Notes: generated by a model from the letters alone, not told the origin. 64,000 nt of DNA from Salinibaculum litoreum (GCA_009789175.1 CP046867.1:248001-312000), one strand, 5' to 3'; positions 36,601-42,954 are shown, counted from the stretch's first letter. Translations and numbers: made by a program.

Positions 36601-37424
36601 CTATCGGAAATACCATCCCCGTCGCTGTCCGTATCTTTTGCATCAAGCCTGCCGTCGCCGTCCGTGTCGACGTTGTTTCCATCGTTCGTCTCGACGTTGT
36701 CGGGAATCCCGTCGTCGTCGCTGTCGCCGTCGTTGGCGTCAGTACCGAGCGTTCGTTCCTGGCTGTTGGTCAGGCCATCACCGTCAAGGTCGCCGTCTGG
36801 ACCGTCCCCATCTTTCGGATCGCGGTAATCGGGAGTACCGTCACCATCGTTGTCGCGAGTTCCCTCGTTCGTGTCTTCCGTGCCGTCGCCGTCGCTGTCG
36901 GTATCGAGTGCGTCAATGGTGCCATCGCCGTCCGTGTCGACTGCCTCGCCGGGGCCCGTTCCGTCTAGTCGCGTTGTTTCCACACCGTCGGGAATCCCGT
37001 CGTCGTCGGAGTCCGCATCGTACGGATCGGTGCCGAGGGCGTCCTCGTCTTCGTCGTCGATGCCGTCTCCATCAGAGTCGAGGTCTCGATAGTTCGCTGT
37101 CCCATCATCGTCGGCGTCTCCAGCACCTTCAGTACTGTCGAGGATCCCATCACCGTCACTATCGTCGTCTAATGCGTCGATAGTCCCGTCACTATCTGTA
37201 TCGATAGCAGACCCATTGTTCGTCTCACCACTATCGTTGATGCCGTCCCCGTCACTGTCGGCGGCGTTGGGGTCAGTGCCGAGCTCGGTCTCAGTCTCAT
37301 CAGTCAACCCATCGCCGTCAATATCAGTGGCAGCGACGGAACTACCGATTACGACACCAGTCAGGACCGAAAGTGATAGAGTGAGTGCCAAAAAAGCGAC
37401 ACCCAATCGTAGCGAAGTATTCAC
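24669..37424 (-). CDS. Giant secreted protein of thrombospondin type 3-like calcium repeats, about 4,250 residues
   Basis: One uninterrupted frame of 4,251 codons from GTG 37424. An ATG at 37493 is possible but would put a second hydrophobic stretch before the signal peptide, and a TATA-like element lies at 37460-37478. Residues 1-32 form a signal peptide ending SSVAA. Nearly everything after it is DxDxDG-type sequence (DTDGDGTPNYLDTDSDGDGIPD), the thrombospondin type 3 calcium-binding motif, in well over 100 copies. A serine/proline/threonine stretch, a cysteine pair (CELFGLDFGSFVVC), one membrane helix and a short acidic tail close the protein. It would form a long, rigid, extremely acidic calcium-loaded stalk on the cell surface; adhesin, S-layer accessory or matrix roles are possible. 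No protease, Ig-like or lectin domain is evident. The stop overlaps the next membrane-protein gene. Confidence 0.9.
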   Translation of the reverse strand: MNTSLRLGVAFLALTLSLSVLTGVVIGSSVAATDIDGDGLTDETETELGTDPNAADSDGDGINDSGETNNGSAIDTDSDGTIDALDDDSDGDGILDSTEGAGDADDDGTANYRDLDSDGDGIDDEDEDALGTDPYDADSDDDGIPDGVETTRLDGTGPGEAVDTDGDGTIDALDTDSDGDGTEDTNEGTRDNDGDGTPDYRDPKDGDGPDGDLDGDGLTNSQERTLGTDANDGDSDDDGIPDNVETNDGNNVDTDGDGRLDAKDTDSDGDGISDSEEGTGDPDGDGTANYRDEDSDGDGILDNTEGTGDTDSDGTANYLSADADSDGIDDSVEGTGDPDADGTPNYADFDSDGDFRNDAEEGTSDADGDGTQNYLDTDSDGNGVPDSRDSDGDNDGDGVLDYLDTDDQDGPDGDPDGDGLTNSKEDSLGTDTQDSDTDGDGISDGTEAPDGTAVDTDGDGTIDALDTDSDGDGLSDNVESNLGTDRTDSDSDGDGISDAVETNDGNSVDTDGDGTIDARDTDSDGDGIADSTEGSGDADGDGTANYRATDADGDSIPDRIEGAADADGDGDANFLDTDSDGDGIDDVDEYTNDPGAGNSDKDTDDDGVPNFLDTDSDADGIPDTTEGQSDSDGDGIPNYLDADSDDDGAFDLNEGTDDADNDGAPNYLDPDNQVGGGFDPNGDDDNDGIPNLVDGFGDADGDGDPNYFDTDADGNGIPDSTEGSDDADGDGTGNNADIDNDGDRIDDDVEGTDDEDNDGTPNYFDPDSDGDGIDDEVEGESDEDGDTTPNFLDLDSDGDGIDDSAETASDADGDGTPNFLDTDADGGGIPDSTEGTGDQDGDGTPDYLDSDTDGDGIGDGTEGSNDLDSDGTPNFRDDDSDGDGVLDSTESALGTDPRDEDSDRDGITDDVETTRPDGTGPGESVDTDGDGTIDALDTDSDDDRIPDSTEGTGDPDDDGTANYRDEDADGDGIADLAESDGGRSVDTDGDGTADYLDTDSDGDGISDRAESDTGLSVSSPPAYLDKDADNDGIPNYRDTDADGDGIPDNTETDDDADADELANYLDRESDGDGISDREETDADTDGDGNPNFLDTDADGDGVDDATEQTLGTDFLNSDSDGDGIDDGTETSDNDGTDPGQAIDTDGDGTIDALDTDSDSPGLPEVSPDSEETSSDEDGDGIPNYRDTDSDGDGFDDDVEGNDDLDNDGTPNYLDTDSDGDGISDADEDAIGTNPFDEDSDADGITDDTEGAGSETDTDGDGTIDALDDDADGDGIPDTDEGGGDKDGDGTLNFRDDDADGDGVPDSTEGTVDTDGDGTADFLDTDSDGDGVSDSTEASSATDRTDSDTDGDGIDDGTETTRVDETGPGESVDTDGDGTIDALDSDSDGDGIDDSTEGAGDTDGDGTANYRDRDSDNPNDQAGDGDLDDGSADEGTTDVDGDGTPNYLDDDNDGDSIPDADEGSLGTDLNDADSDGDGIDDGTETTRTDGTGPGESVDTDGDGTTDALDSDSDGDGIDDSTEGAGDADGDGTANYRDRDSDDPNDQAGDGQLDDGSGTEGTTDTDGDGTPNYLDDDNDGDGILDTDEDENGNGSLDAGETDPNDTDTDGDGLSDSTEGADSETDTDGDGTIDARDTDSDDDGIPDSIEGNDDPDGDGVPNYRDTDSDGDGIDDTDEDEDGDGVLDTGETDPYDPDTDGDGLSDSTEGADSETDTDGDGTIDARDTDSDDDGIPDDTEDQTADDGQATDTDSDNTPDYRDDDSDNDGIADSIEGSDDTDGDGTPDYLDEDSDDDGILDTDEDENGDGVLDAGETDPYDTDTDGDGLSDSTEGAASDTDTDGDGTIDAQDGDSDDDGIDDSVEGDGDPDGDGVPNYRDGDSDDASDSTFDGDGSLDDGSATEGTADTDGDGTANYLDDDNDGDGILDTDEDENGDGSLDDGETDPNDPDTDGDGLSDSLEGADSETDTDGDGDIDARDTDSDDDGIDDSTEDLTADDGEATDSDGDGVPNYRDGDSDDASDSTFDGDGSLDDGSATEGTTDTDSDGTPNFIDSDNDGDGILDGDEDENGDGSLDTGETDPNDPDTDGDGLSDSVEGADSETNTDGTGDIDARDTDSDDDGIEDSVEDVTADDGSATDTDGDNIPDYRDDDSDGDGIADSIEDQTADDGDATDTDGDGTPDFQDTDSDDDGITDDIEDDTVAIGDSPTDTDGDNTPDYLDTDSDNDRIGDDTEDLTDDDSPATDTDGDGTPDYRDDDSDGDGISDDVEDDDNTVGNGQATDSDGDGIPDFQSTDSDGDGIPDTDEDTNANGVLDPGETDPNLADTDGDGIDDDIETTRVDGTDPGESVDTDGDGTIDARDTDSDDDGIPDSTEGAGDADGDGTANYRDRDSDDPTDQAGDGRLDDGSATDGTGDTDSDGTANYLDADNDGDGILDTDEDEDGDGILDTGETDPNDPDTDGDGLSDSLEGADSETNTDGTGDIDARDNDADDDGIEDSVEDLTADDGSATDTDDDGTPDYRDADSDGDGIADSIEDQTANDGDATDTDNDGTPDFQDTDSDGDGIEDDVEDDTEAIDDSPTDTDGDSTPDYLDTDSDDDGIDDSTEDLTAGDGQATDSDGDGVPNYRDGDSDDASDSTFDGDGQLDDGSATEGTTDTDGDGTPNYLDDDNDGDGILDGEEDENGDGSLDPGETAPNDADTDGDGLSDSTEGADSETDTDGDGTIDARDTDSDNDGIPDSIEGTTDTDGDGVPNYRDTDSDGDGITDGGEDSNGNGSVDAGETDPYAVDTDGDGITDDIETTRVDGTGPGEPVDTDGDGTIDAQDDDSDGDGIDDSTEGTGDADGDGTANYRDRDSDDPTDQAGDGQLDDGSSTEGTTDTDGDGTPNYLDDDNDRDGITDSNEDENGDGVLDSGETDPNDADTDGDGIDDDTEGAASDTDTDGDGTIDARDDDSDDDGIPDSTEGVGDEDGDGTANYRDDDSDGDGIPDSTEGTDDVDGDGTPNYLDSDSDADGISDSEEGTEDDDGDGTPNYLDANDEDGPTGDTDGDGLTNNEEETLGTDPTDSDSDDDGIDDSVETDGGTAVDTDEDGDIDALDTDSDDDGISDSAEGTTDTDGDGTPNYRDTDSDGDGIPDSTEGTTDSDSDGVPDYLDSDSDGDGISDGTEGTDDVDGDGTPNYLDTDSDDDGIPDGTEEATDADGDGTPNYLDTDSDGDGIPDSTEGTGDVDGDSTSNYLDTDSDGDGKLDAGEGTGDSDGDGTANYLDPDDDDGPDGDSDDDGLSNTEETALGTDPDSADSDGDGINDFIETDEGIPVDTDGDGTIDALDTDADDDGIGDGTEGTEDRDGDGTPNYRDTDSDDDGITDTTEGATDSDGDGVADYLDTDSDGDSIPDSTEGVGDADSDGTPNYLDSDSDGDDIPDSTEGTDDADSDGTPNYLDTDADGDSIPDSTEGTDDADGDGTPDYIDTDSDDDRVPDSQEDSLGTDPTSADSDGDGINDFIETDGGDSVDTDGDGTIDALDSDSDSDGIPDSTDGTSDADGDGTPNYRDTDADGDGIPDSTDGTSDADGDGTPNYRDTDADGDGISDSTEGTDDADSDGTPNYLDDDSDGDGIPDGTEGTADIDGDSTSNYLDTDADGDGTPDSEEGPGDADGDGTPNYLDPDDDDGPDGDSDDDGLDNDEERALGTDPNSADSDGDGIDDRIETDGGDTVDTDGDGTVDALDTDSDDDGIPDSIEGTADTDSDGTPNYRDTDADGDGIPDSTEGTTDTDGDGVSNYRDTDSDGDGIPDRAEGTDDADDDSTPNAFDRDSDGDGIPDATEGADDVDGDGTPNYLDPVDTDGPDGDTDDDGLTNGEETTLGTDPSDADSDGDGINDFVETNGGSAIDTDDDGSIDALDTDADGDGIPDSTEGTTDADGDGTPNYRDTDSDGDDILDSTEGTTDSDGDGTPDYLDPDTDSDDGGDSGDGDDSDGGDSGDDSDGGDSGDDSDGGDSGDDSDGGDSGDDSDGGDSGDDSNDSEDSSDGDERDDTDGDGLTDEEERALGTEVNSTDSDGDGIADSVETSGGRSVDTDADGTIDALDTDADGDGIPDSLEGTADTDGDGTPDYRDTDSDGDGIPDSTEGTDDTDGDGIPNYRDTDSDGDGRPDRIEGTSDVDGDGRPAYLDPVNDSVDGDGDPESSATPTATPTGSAPADHGSCELFGLDFGSFVVCWYWWFLAATAGLVLVGYRAWQRETLSVILGVGADSYDDGTGGEGDE
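25411..25545. repeat. 27-bp minisatellite, five copies, inside the giant gene
   Basis: Five head-to-tail 27-bp units start at 25411, 25438, 25465, 25492 and 25519; the first four are identical and the fifth has one change. On the coding strand each unit encodes the nine-residue block GDSGDDSDG. The array lies between the last two repeat groups, near the C-terminal end of the protein, and interrupts the DxDxDG pattern with a flexible Asp/Ser/Gly linker. Identical copies at DNA level mean recent slippage or recombination, so length may vary between strains. Confidence 0.9.
26677..26844. repeat. 84-bp tandem duplication inside the giant gene
   Basis: Two consecutive 84-bp units (26677-26760 and 26761-26844) differ at only a few positions. 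Each encodes 28 residues covering one DGTPNYRDTDADGDGIPDST block. The near-identity at DNA level, in a gene whose other repeats are more diverged, shows a recent unit duplication and suggests how the gene grew. Confidence 0.85.
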
Positions 37425-37595
37425 TGTTACGCGTTTAAAATGACCCCAAGCACATAAGTGTAATATTACTATAACTAAAGCCAGAACTAACACTTAGGTA
37501 AGTGGATCACATCGCAGAAACCATTCAGCGAAGTTGGCCGAATTGGTCTCCGTTTAGAGATAGTTTGATAGTTCCATAGTCTGACGTGGGTATCA
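37425..37595. promoter_or_regulatory. Divergent promoter region between the giant gene and the histidine kinase
   Basis: A 171-bp AT-rich region separates the GTG of the giant gene (minus strand) from the ATG of the kinase (plus strand). On the minus strand a TATA-like stretch (TTTAGTTATAGTAATATTAC) at about 37459-37478 would place transcription start near 37445, giving a short leader to GTG 37424. On the plus strand, AT-rich sequence near 37560-37575 could serve the kinase. No clear palindrome was seen. Confidence 0.5.
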
Positions 37596-39314
37596 ATGGC
37601 GTTCCAGCTTACGCCGTCGCTATTGGTCAATATTCCTATTTTCCTGCTTGCGGCTTCACTGGCAGGGTACGGAGGTGTTCTGTACCTCCGAGAGGGACGT
37701 CGCCAGGAAGTGTTAGCATTCGCAACGCTAATGACCGCAACCGCGCTCTGGCAACTCGCAGATGTCCTCAGACGCCTCTTCACGGACCTATCGCCAACAG
37801 TGTGGGTGTTGCACCTTACTCTCGTGGTACTCATTCCGCTGTTTACGTGGTCGTTAGTGTGGTTTGCATTAGCGTATACTGACTCGAGCCAACGCCGTAT
37901 TCGAGTGGTCTGGGGCCTATTTTTTGCCCACGTTCTCGTAATCGGCACGATGACGGCCCTCAACCCTGAATTTCTCCAGACAGTCGATGGGATCGTATAT
38001 CAGGGCCCGATGACCGTGCTGAACGTGACATTTGAGAGATGGACTGTCCTAGACCGAACGTTCACGACAGCGGAAACGATACGCAATCTGTATCACCATG
38101 TGATCTGGGTGGTCAGCGGTGCTATCCTCGTTCAGTACACACTGAGGAAGCGGGCAGACGTCGCCGCCGGACAGGTGGCCTCATTGGTCGTTGGCATCGG
38201 GACCCCAATAGTCGTACGGCGTCTGATGTCTGTCGGAGTGCTTCCGCTGGTACTGCCCCTCACTGATGTTGCATTTGGCGTACTCGCTGTCTGCTTGGCC
38301 GTCGCCGTGTTCCGATACCGGATGCTCGATCTCGCCGCCGTTGGCCGCCAAGAGTTCGTCGAGGGCATGGACGACCTGCTCGTATTCCAAAACGACGAGA
38401 ACGAGATCGTCTATAGCAATCCGAGAGCACGGGAGGTGTTCGAGGCCGGGGAGGGATGGAGGAGAATGGACGAGAGCAATTTTTTTGCACCATATTACGA
38501 CCGCATCGAGGCAGCCCGTGGCAATGAGACGACACGATACAACACGATCGAACTGGATGACGCGAGCCGGTATTTCAACGTCAAGAGGACCACAATCCGG
38601 ACACGCGCTGGAGACATCGGGGGCCAGGTAACCACGTTTAGAGACGTTACAGAACTGGAAAAGACGAACCAACGACTCGATCAGTTCGCGTCGATGGTAT
38701 CACACGACTTGCGTACCCCGCTAAATAACGCAGTAGTTCAAACGAATCGTCTCGCACAGGACCAATCCGACGAACGTGTCGAGGCCCTCCAAGAAGCGCT
38801 GGATCGAATGGAATCGATGATCGACGATATGTTGAGGCTAGCCCGCGCTGGAGCGGAAATAGAAACTTCTGAGGAGTGTTCTCTGGGCGAACTCGCCGAG
38901 GAAGTCTGGGGAACCGTCGAGACGAGTGGCGTAGAACTGGACTGTCACGTTGAGGATACGACTATCGAAGCAGACCCTGTCCGCCTGTTCCAAGTGCTGG
39001 AGAACCTCTTTCGAAACGCACTCGATCACAACGACTCACCACTGACTGTGCAAGTCGGGACGCTCGACGAGCGTGGTGAACTCGCTAGCGCCGACGAGTC
39101 CGTTGGCTTTTTTATCGAAGACGACGGGCGTGGCATCCCCGAAGATCAACGGGACGTGATTTTGGAACACGGATACACTACGAACCGAGATGGAAGCGGA
39201 TATGGACTCTCCATCGTGCGACATATCGTCGACGCACACGACTGGGAGATTCAGGTTACCGACGGGACCGATGGTGGCACTCGATTCGAGATTTCCGGCA
39301 TCGAAGCCAGATAA
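37596..39314 (+). CDS. Sensor histidine kinase with 7TM and PAS domains
   Basis: A 572-residue kinase. Residues 1-240 contain seven hydrophobic segments of the haloarchaeal 7TM sensor type (VNIPIFLLAASLAGYGG to FGVLAVCLAVAVF). A PAS-like domain covers about 253-350 (VEGMDDLLVFQNDENEIVYSNPRA). The phospho-accepting His is His370 in SMVSHDLRTPL. The ATPase domain has an N box (NLFRNALDHND), G1 box (DDGRGIP) and G2 box (GSGYGLSIV). It would sense a membrane or extracellular signal and phosphorylate a receiver. It is divergent from the giant surface-protein gene, and the response regulator at 39417-40262 lies about 100 bp beyond its 3' end on the other strand. Confidence 0.92.
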   Translation: MAFQLTPSLLVNIPIFLLAASLAGYGGVLYLREGRRQEVLAFATLMTATALWQLADVLRRLFTDLSPTVWVLHLTLVVLIPLFTWSLVWFALAYTDSSQRRIRVVWGLFFAHVLVIGTMTALNPEFLQTVDGIVYQGPMTVLNVTFERWTVLDRTFTTAETIRNLYHHVIWVVSGAILVQYTLRKRADVAAGQVASLVVGIGTPIVVRRLMSVGVLPLVLPLTDVAFGVLAVCLAVAVFRYRMLDLAAVGRQEFVEGMDDLLVFQNDENEIVYSNPRAREVFEAGEGWRRMDESNFFAPYYDRIEAARGNETTRYNTIELDDASRYFNVKRTTIRTRAGDIGGQVTTFRDVTELEKTNQRLDQFASMVSHDLRTPLNNAVVQTNRLAQDQSDERVEALQEALDRMESMIDDMLRLARAGAEIETSEECSLGELAEEVWGTVETSGVELDCHVEDTTIEADPVRLFQVLENLFRNALDHNDSPLTVQVGTLDERGELASADESVGFFIEDDGRGIPEDQRDVILEHGYTTNRDGSGYGLSIVRHIVDAHDWEIQVTDGTDGGTRFEISGIEAR

Positions 39315-39416
39315 CCATCGCCGCTTTTCGTGGGCTCATCTGGCTGATCGGAAACAGTGGAGTTCGGCGCAGTCGTCCGGTACAGTAGTGTCTCATCACC
39401 GCCGAGCGAACGTCAT

Positions 39417-40262
39417 TCAGCGAATGGACGCAACTCGGTCGCTGTCTTGAAGAAGCGGTTCGAGCATCTGTTTGTGATCCGTCGAAAGATCGAGTCCCTC
39501 AATCTTGGCTGTGCAATTTTTGTATCCGTTCATCTTCGTTGCAGCCTTCCCGTGCGTCTCTGTCAGTGCGAACTGCTTTGATCGGAGAGTCAGATACGTT
39601 CGCGCTGTTGAATCTAACGCTGCTCGATTGAGCAACAGCTCCACCCGTGTTCTCATTTCGTCTTCCTCGACCGGCTTGTGGATATAGTCATCATAGTCCA
39701 GTTCATAGAGATCGTTGTCAGGTTCGACACCACTAACGCACAACAGAAGTTGCTGTTCGTGCTCCGCTCTGATTCGAGCTGCGACAGTATCGCCTGACAT
39801 CCCCTCCAATTTTCGGTCGATGATGACGAGATCGGTGTCAGCAGTATATGCTTCGAGTGCCTCTGTACCGGTCGAGACGTACTGTGTATGGTAACTCCCA
39901 GAAAAATAGTTTGCAAAGATATCTGCGACCATTTGTTCATCTTCAACGATCAGAACTGTTGCTGCCTCTTCTCCATAGTGCTGTTCCCACGCTTCTAACA
40001 CCTCTATGGCAGGGATAAGTGCCCGTCCTTTGCTGGACAGTATGTACACCGTTCGACCACCCCCTTCAACTGTCTCCGTCGTCGTTAAAACATTCCGCTC
40101 ACAGAGATCAGACAGACCATCCGACAGCATTTTTGATGAGATACTTCCAAGGGAGCTTTCGAGTTCCGAATATCCCGCTCCTTCCAATTCGTTAACAGTA
40201 TAAATGATACTCGGGTACCATTTATAAGCAAATATTTCTGTTGAAGCTTGTATCTGGCTCAT
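39417..40262 (-). CDS. HxlR-receiver-HalX fusion response regulator
   Basis: A 281-residue protein from ATG 40262; the frame extends to 40412 with unrelated sequence. Residues 1-95 form an HxlR-type winged helix (FAYKWYPSIIYTVNELEGAGYSELESSLGSISSKMLSDGL). Residues 100-215 are a receiver domain with acidic pocket VLIVEDEQ, phospho-acceptor Asp149 in LVIIDRKL and the conserved Lys in YIHKPVE. The remainder is a HalX-like helical tail. Haloarchaeal HalX regulators often lack a DNA-binding domain; here one is fused in front, giving a complete transcriptional regulator. It converges on the kinase gene and is its likely partner. Confidence 0.82.
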   Translation of the reverse strand: MSQIQASTEIFAYKWYPSIIYTVNELEGAGYSELESSLGSISSKMLSDGLSDLCERNVLTTTETVEGGGRTVYILSSKGRALIPAIEVLEAWEQHYGEEAATVLIVEDEQMVADIFANYFSGSYHTQYVSTGTEALEAYTADTDLVIIDRKLEGMSGDTVAARIRAEHEQQLLLCVSGVEPDNDLYELDYDDYIHKPVEEDEMRTRVELLLNRAALDSTARTYLTLRSKQFALTETHGKAATKMNGYKNCTAKIEGLDLSTDHKQMLEPLLQDSDRVASIR

Positions 40263-40736
40263 TGTTATTTTGAATCCTCTAGTTAAGTCGATTACACGAC
40301 TAATTGTATCTACTGGGTAAGAATCTCGCGGTTTATCAGAAGCTCTCTGAACCAGACTATCGCCAACCATCCTATTGTTCGACCACACAGTAGCCGAAGA
40401 CAGGATAATCAATTGGGTGAAAATGAAGTTCTCAATGAGAGTACCAGCTAAGTAGTTAATCGAGATTAGATCTCTGGGAAGCTATGTGATATCCCCATCG
40501 TATGCATTGAGGCGGCCAGTCTCAACTACTCGCCGAGCTTGGATGTCACAGTTTCCGAGGATGGGCTAGTTTTGGGTCGAATCTCCGTCGATTTGAGATG
40601 CTTTCCACTGATCAAGCGTCGACTTCGGACCTTAGCGGGCGTGTCAACCAAGCGAGCATGAGAAACTACACGGATTTTGGCGCTACTGTACGGTGTCGCC
40701 ACTCCCGAGCGGCGAACTCAGTAGGAAATCGGTCGC
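40263..40736. other. Noncoding region with an insertion-sequence-end-like motif
   Basis: About 470 bp upstream of the response regulator and downstream of a transposase remnant. No protein-like frame is convincing. It includes the regulator's promoter (AT-rich sequence before 40262 on the minus strand) and, at 40501-40530, one of three copies of a conserved 27-30 bp motif. Confidence 0.45.
40501..40530. repeat. Copy 1 of a three-copy 30-bp motif (possible IS terminus)
   Basis: TATGCATTGAGG followed by CGGCCAGTCTCAACTACT. It aligns without gaps to 58599-58628 and, over 27 bases, to 62534-62560, all in the same orientation. The core is a palindrome, TTGAGRC-N5-GTCTCAA, best preserved when the copies are combined. 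A minus-strand transposase remnant lies to its right, as also for copy 2, which suggests the outer end of an insertion sequence. Confidence 0.55.
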
Positions 40737-41081
40737 TCAGTCGGGTGGTATCAATGCCGAGACGACGATCTCGACACACTCACCGGCCGTCAGCACGGGT
40801 ACGTGATTCATTTCCCCGTCGACGCCCGCTTTCAGGAGAAAGTCCGTCAACCGCCAGATATTATACAGCAACACCGCGAACACGAAATAAAACAGTCGAA
40901 CTCGATCGTCCTCTGAGGACGTTTTCGCCAGAAAATCACTCTTGATGCTCATGTACTCGTTTTCGAATGGACCATCAACCCTCCGTATCGCATCACGGAG
41001 AGTAACCCCCTCACGAAGGTCGTTTCGGAGATCTATGCCGACCATGTACGCATGAGTCATTTGGCGGTCGTGTTCCATCAA
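40737..41081 (-). mobile_element. Transposase C-terminal remnant
   Basis: A 114-codon frame whose second half reads ENEYMSIKSDFLAKTSS, RVRLFYFVFAVLLYNIWRL and a conserved end VLTAGECVEIVVSALIPPD. This is the end of an IS4-like transposase: the E-x6-K spacing of the catalytic signature is seen in ENEYMSIK, and a hydrophobic YFVFAVLLYNIWR helix follows. The first half of the frame (about 50 codons) still looks related, but the upstream catalytic domain is missing. It belongs to a different subgroup from the remnant at 52918-53560, judging by the C-terminus. Confidence 0.7.
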
Positions 41082-41148
41082 TCAGGGTATCGTTCAGAGC
41101 CAAAAACTAGATATTCTCTCGTCGAACGAGGTTCGTCGTTTGCACACC

Positions 41149-42198
41149 CTACTGCCAAGAGAGGCCCTGAGAAACCGTTGGCGGCGCGAGCGGACTCGGC
41201 GGGAGATCGCCACTCGGATCGGGGTCGTTGTATGCCTTCGGAGCCACGTCGTTCGGGGCGTTTGGATAGAACAACGAGGCAACGGCGTGGATGTGCTCGC
41301 GGCCGACATCGAGTTCGAACTGTCCACCTCCAAACATCTGGATATCATGCTCTCGGCAGTACTCGATTGTGTCGAAGAGCGACTGGACCGAGCCGAATCG
41401 GGATGGCTTGATGTTGAGCCACTCCGGTTCCCACGGGAGGTTTTCGACCGTCTCGACACCTCGAATCGGGTAGTCCCACGTCACACGGGCGTCCTCACCT
41501 TCGAACAGTGGTCGCGTTTCCTCGTTGAGTTCCGGGTCTTCGATGAGTGCCTCGGGAAAGCCCTCGATGATTCGCTCGTAAAGTTCTGGATCAGCAGGCT
41601 GATCCACTGTTGTCCCGTGGTATTGACCTTTGAGGTCGAGTGTTCGGACGGCGTCGGTTGCCGCGAGTCGCTCTATGACCGCTGTCGGCCACTCCGATGT
41701 CGGGTCGAGTTTGAACTCTAGTTCGGGGTTGCGGTCAAGCCAGTCGAGCACGACGTCGCCGGTCGGCGGCTCCTCCAGACGCGTACTCACGACGAATCGA
41801 ACGGGGTCGTACGCGCGGCCGAGGCGATCAGCGAGGTTCGTATCGGACTGTTTTAATGCGAGGTCGAGCGCGGCGCTCTCGAACGCCCACTGTCGATAGT
41901 TGCGGAAGATCGATTGATTCGGTTCAGTACCGTGAAAGAAATCGATCTCGGACACCTGGCCCGAAAACTCGTCGAGAGTATATTCACCCGTTATCGGGAA
42001 GACCCCCGCGGAACCGTTGAGGGCTTCGTGGGCGTCGTTGTCCTACGTGACGTCCTCGCCACGCCCGGTTTCGCCATCGCCGTGTAACGAGACGATGGTC
42101 GTCGCTCGGGAGAAACCACTGGACGTGTCCCGCTCGCGCTGTTCGAGATTGTAGCCCTCGATTTCGAGTTCCAATTCGGAGACCTGATCGTACAACAT
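41149..42198 (-). pseudogene. Enolase-superfamily protein gene with a nonsense codon
   Basis: Reading from ATG 42198 gives MLYDQVSELELEIEGYNLEQ and RGEDVT, then TAG at codon 52 (42043-42045), then DNDAHEALNGSAG and the rest of the protein in the same frame to 41149. Tyrosine is expected at the stop, so a single TAC-to-TAG change explains it. The downstream 268 codons look intact: WAFESAALDLALKQ, a barrel strand with LDLKGQY, then WLNIKPSRFG and a late IQMFGGGQFELDVGR segment, as expected for a mandelate racemase/muconate-type barrel. The Lys in NIKPSR is a typical catalytic position. Substrate is unknown. A shorter internal start could still give a truncated protein. Confidence 0.72.
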
Positions 42199-42348
42199 GA
42201 TGAGTCATCATTCGACCCGAGGCCGTTAATAAGTGTGAGTGACAGGCCTCGAACCTGATAACACTCGTGTCAGGAGTTCATCTTCCCTTTGGTCGGTGCT
42301 CGCTGAGGAAGGGGGCTTAGCGCCTGCAATCTGCTAATTCGGCGGGCC

Positions 42349-42693
42349 TTGGCGAATTTGTTCCCGGAGGGTGAAACTGGAAGTGTCTCTTTCAGACCCG
42401 TCATCGGAGTAGAGTACGACGAGATCTCACGTACACCACCTTCGATCCAGAGCGCGATCCTGTTCGATACCCATACCCGTGACTACCGTTCCACCCTTCC
42501 CGAGATCGACGTCCCCATGCTAGTCTGTGCGGGCACCACAGAGACACGAGGCAGCGTCGACGCTGTTCGTTCTGTCGCGGAACGCGTTCCCGATTCGAGG
42601 GTCGAGCTGTTCGAGGCAAGCGGCCACGGTCCACACTACGAGGAACCCGAGCAGTTCAACCGAATCCTCGACCAGTTCGTCGATTCCCTTTGA
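42349..42693 (+). pseudogene. C-terminal remnant of an alpha/beta hydrolase
   Basis: A 114-codon frame that ends with the classical C-terminal part of an alpha/beta hydrolase: LPEIDVPMLVCAGTTE (strand before the acid residue), AERVPDSRVELFEASGHGPHYEEPEQFNRILDQFV with the catalytic histidine. The nucleophile elbow and the N-terminal half are missing, and the first 25 residues do not look related. It lies between two other damaged genes and is probably a deletion remnant. Confidence 0.6.
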
Positions 42694-42954
42694 GAGACAC
42701 GGGAATCGCAACAGCGTCGAACGTGTCTTTCGAGCGGTAAAACGACGAACGCTCTCGTTCTCAAACTGTTTCAGCCACGCCAGGGCGGAAACTGCTGATG
42801 AGTAGCTCAACTCATTCGTCTTCCCATGGAATCAGCTAATCTGAACGCGACCCCACGAACGCACCCGGAACGCGCGCAGCAAGACGTGCCGGGTAGTATT
42901 GATGGAGCCCGTGTCGACGCTGGCACTGAATCAGTGGGGCGCGGCCGAGTTCGA

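Noticed and set aside
24737-37183. Long plus-strand open frames rich in arginine and serine opposite the giant gene
   Set aside because: They mirror the repetitive Asp/Gly codons of the giant gene on the other strand, have extreme Arg/Ser composition unlike any haloarchaeal protein, and share its repeat period.
24411-37493. Regular short repeats in the giant gene as a CRISPR array
   Set aside because: There are no constant repeats separated by unique spacers; the units are codon-phased, variable and translate into DxDxDG motifs.
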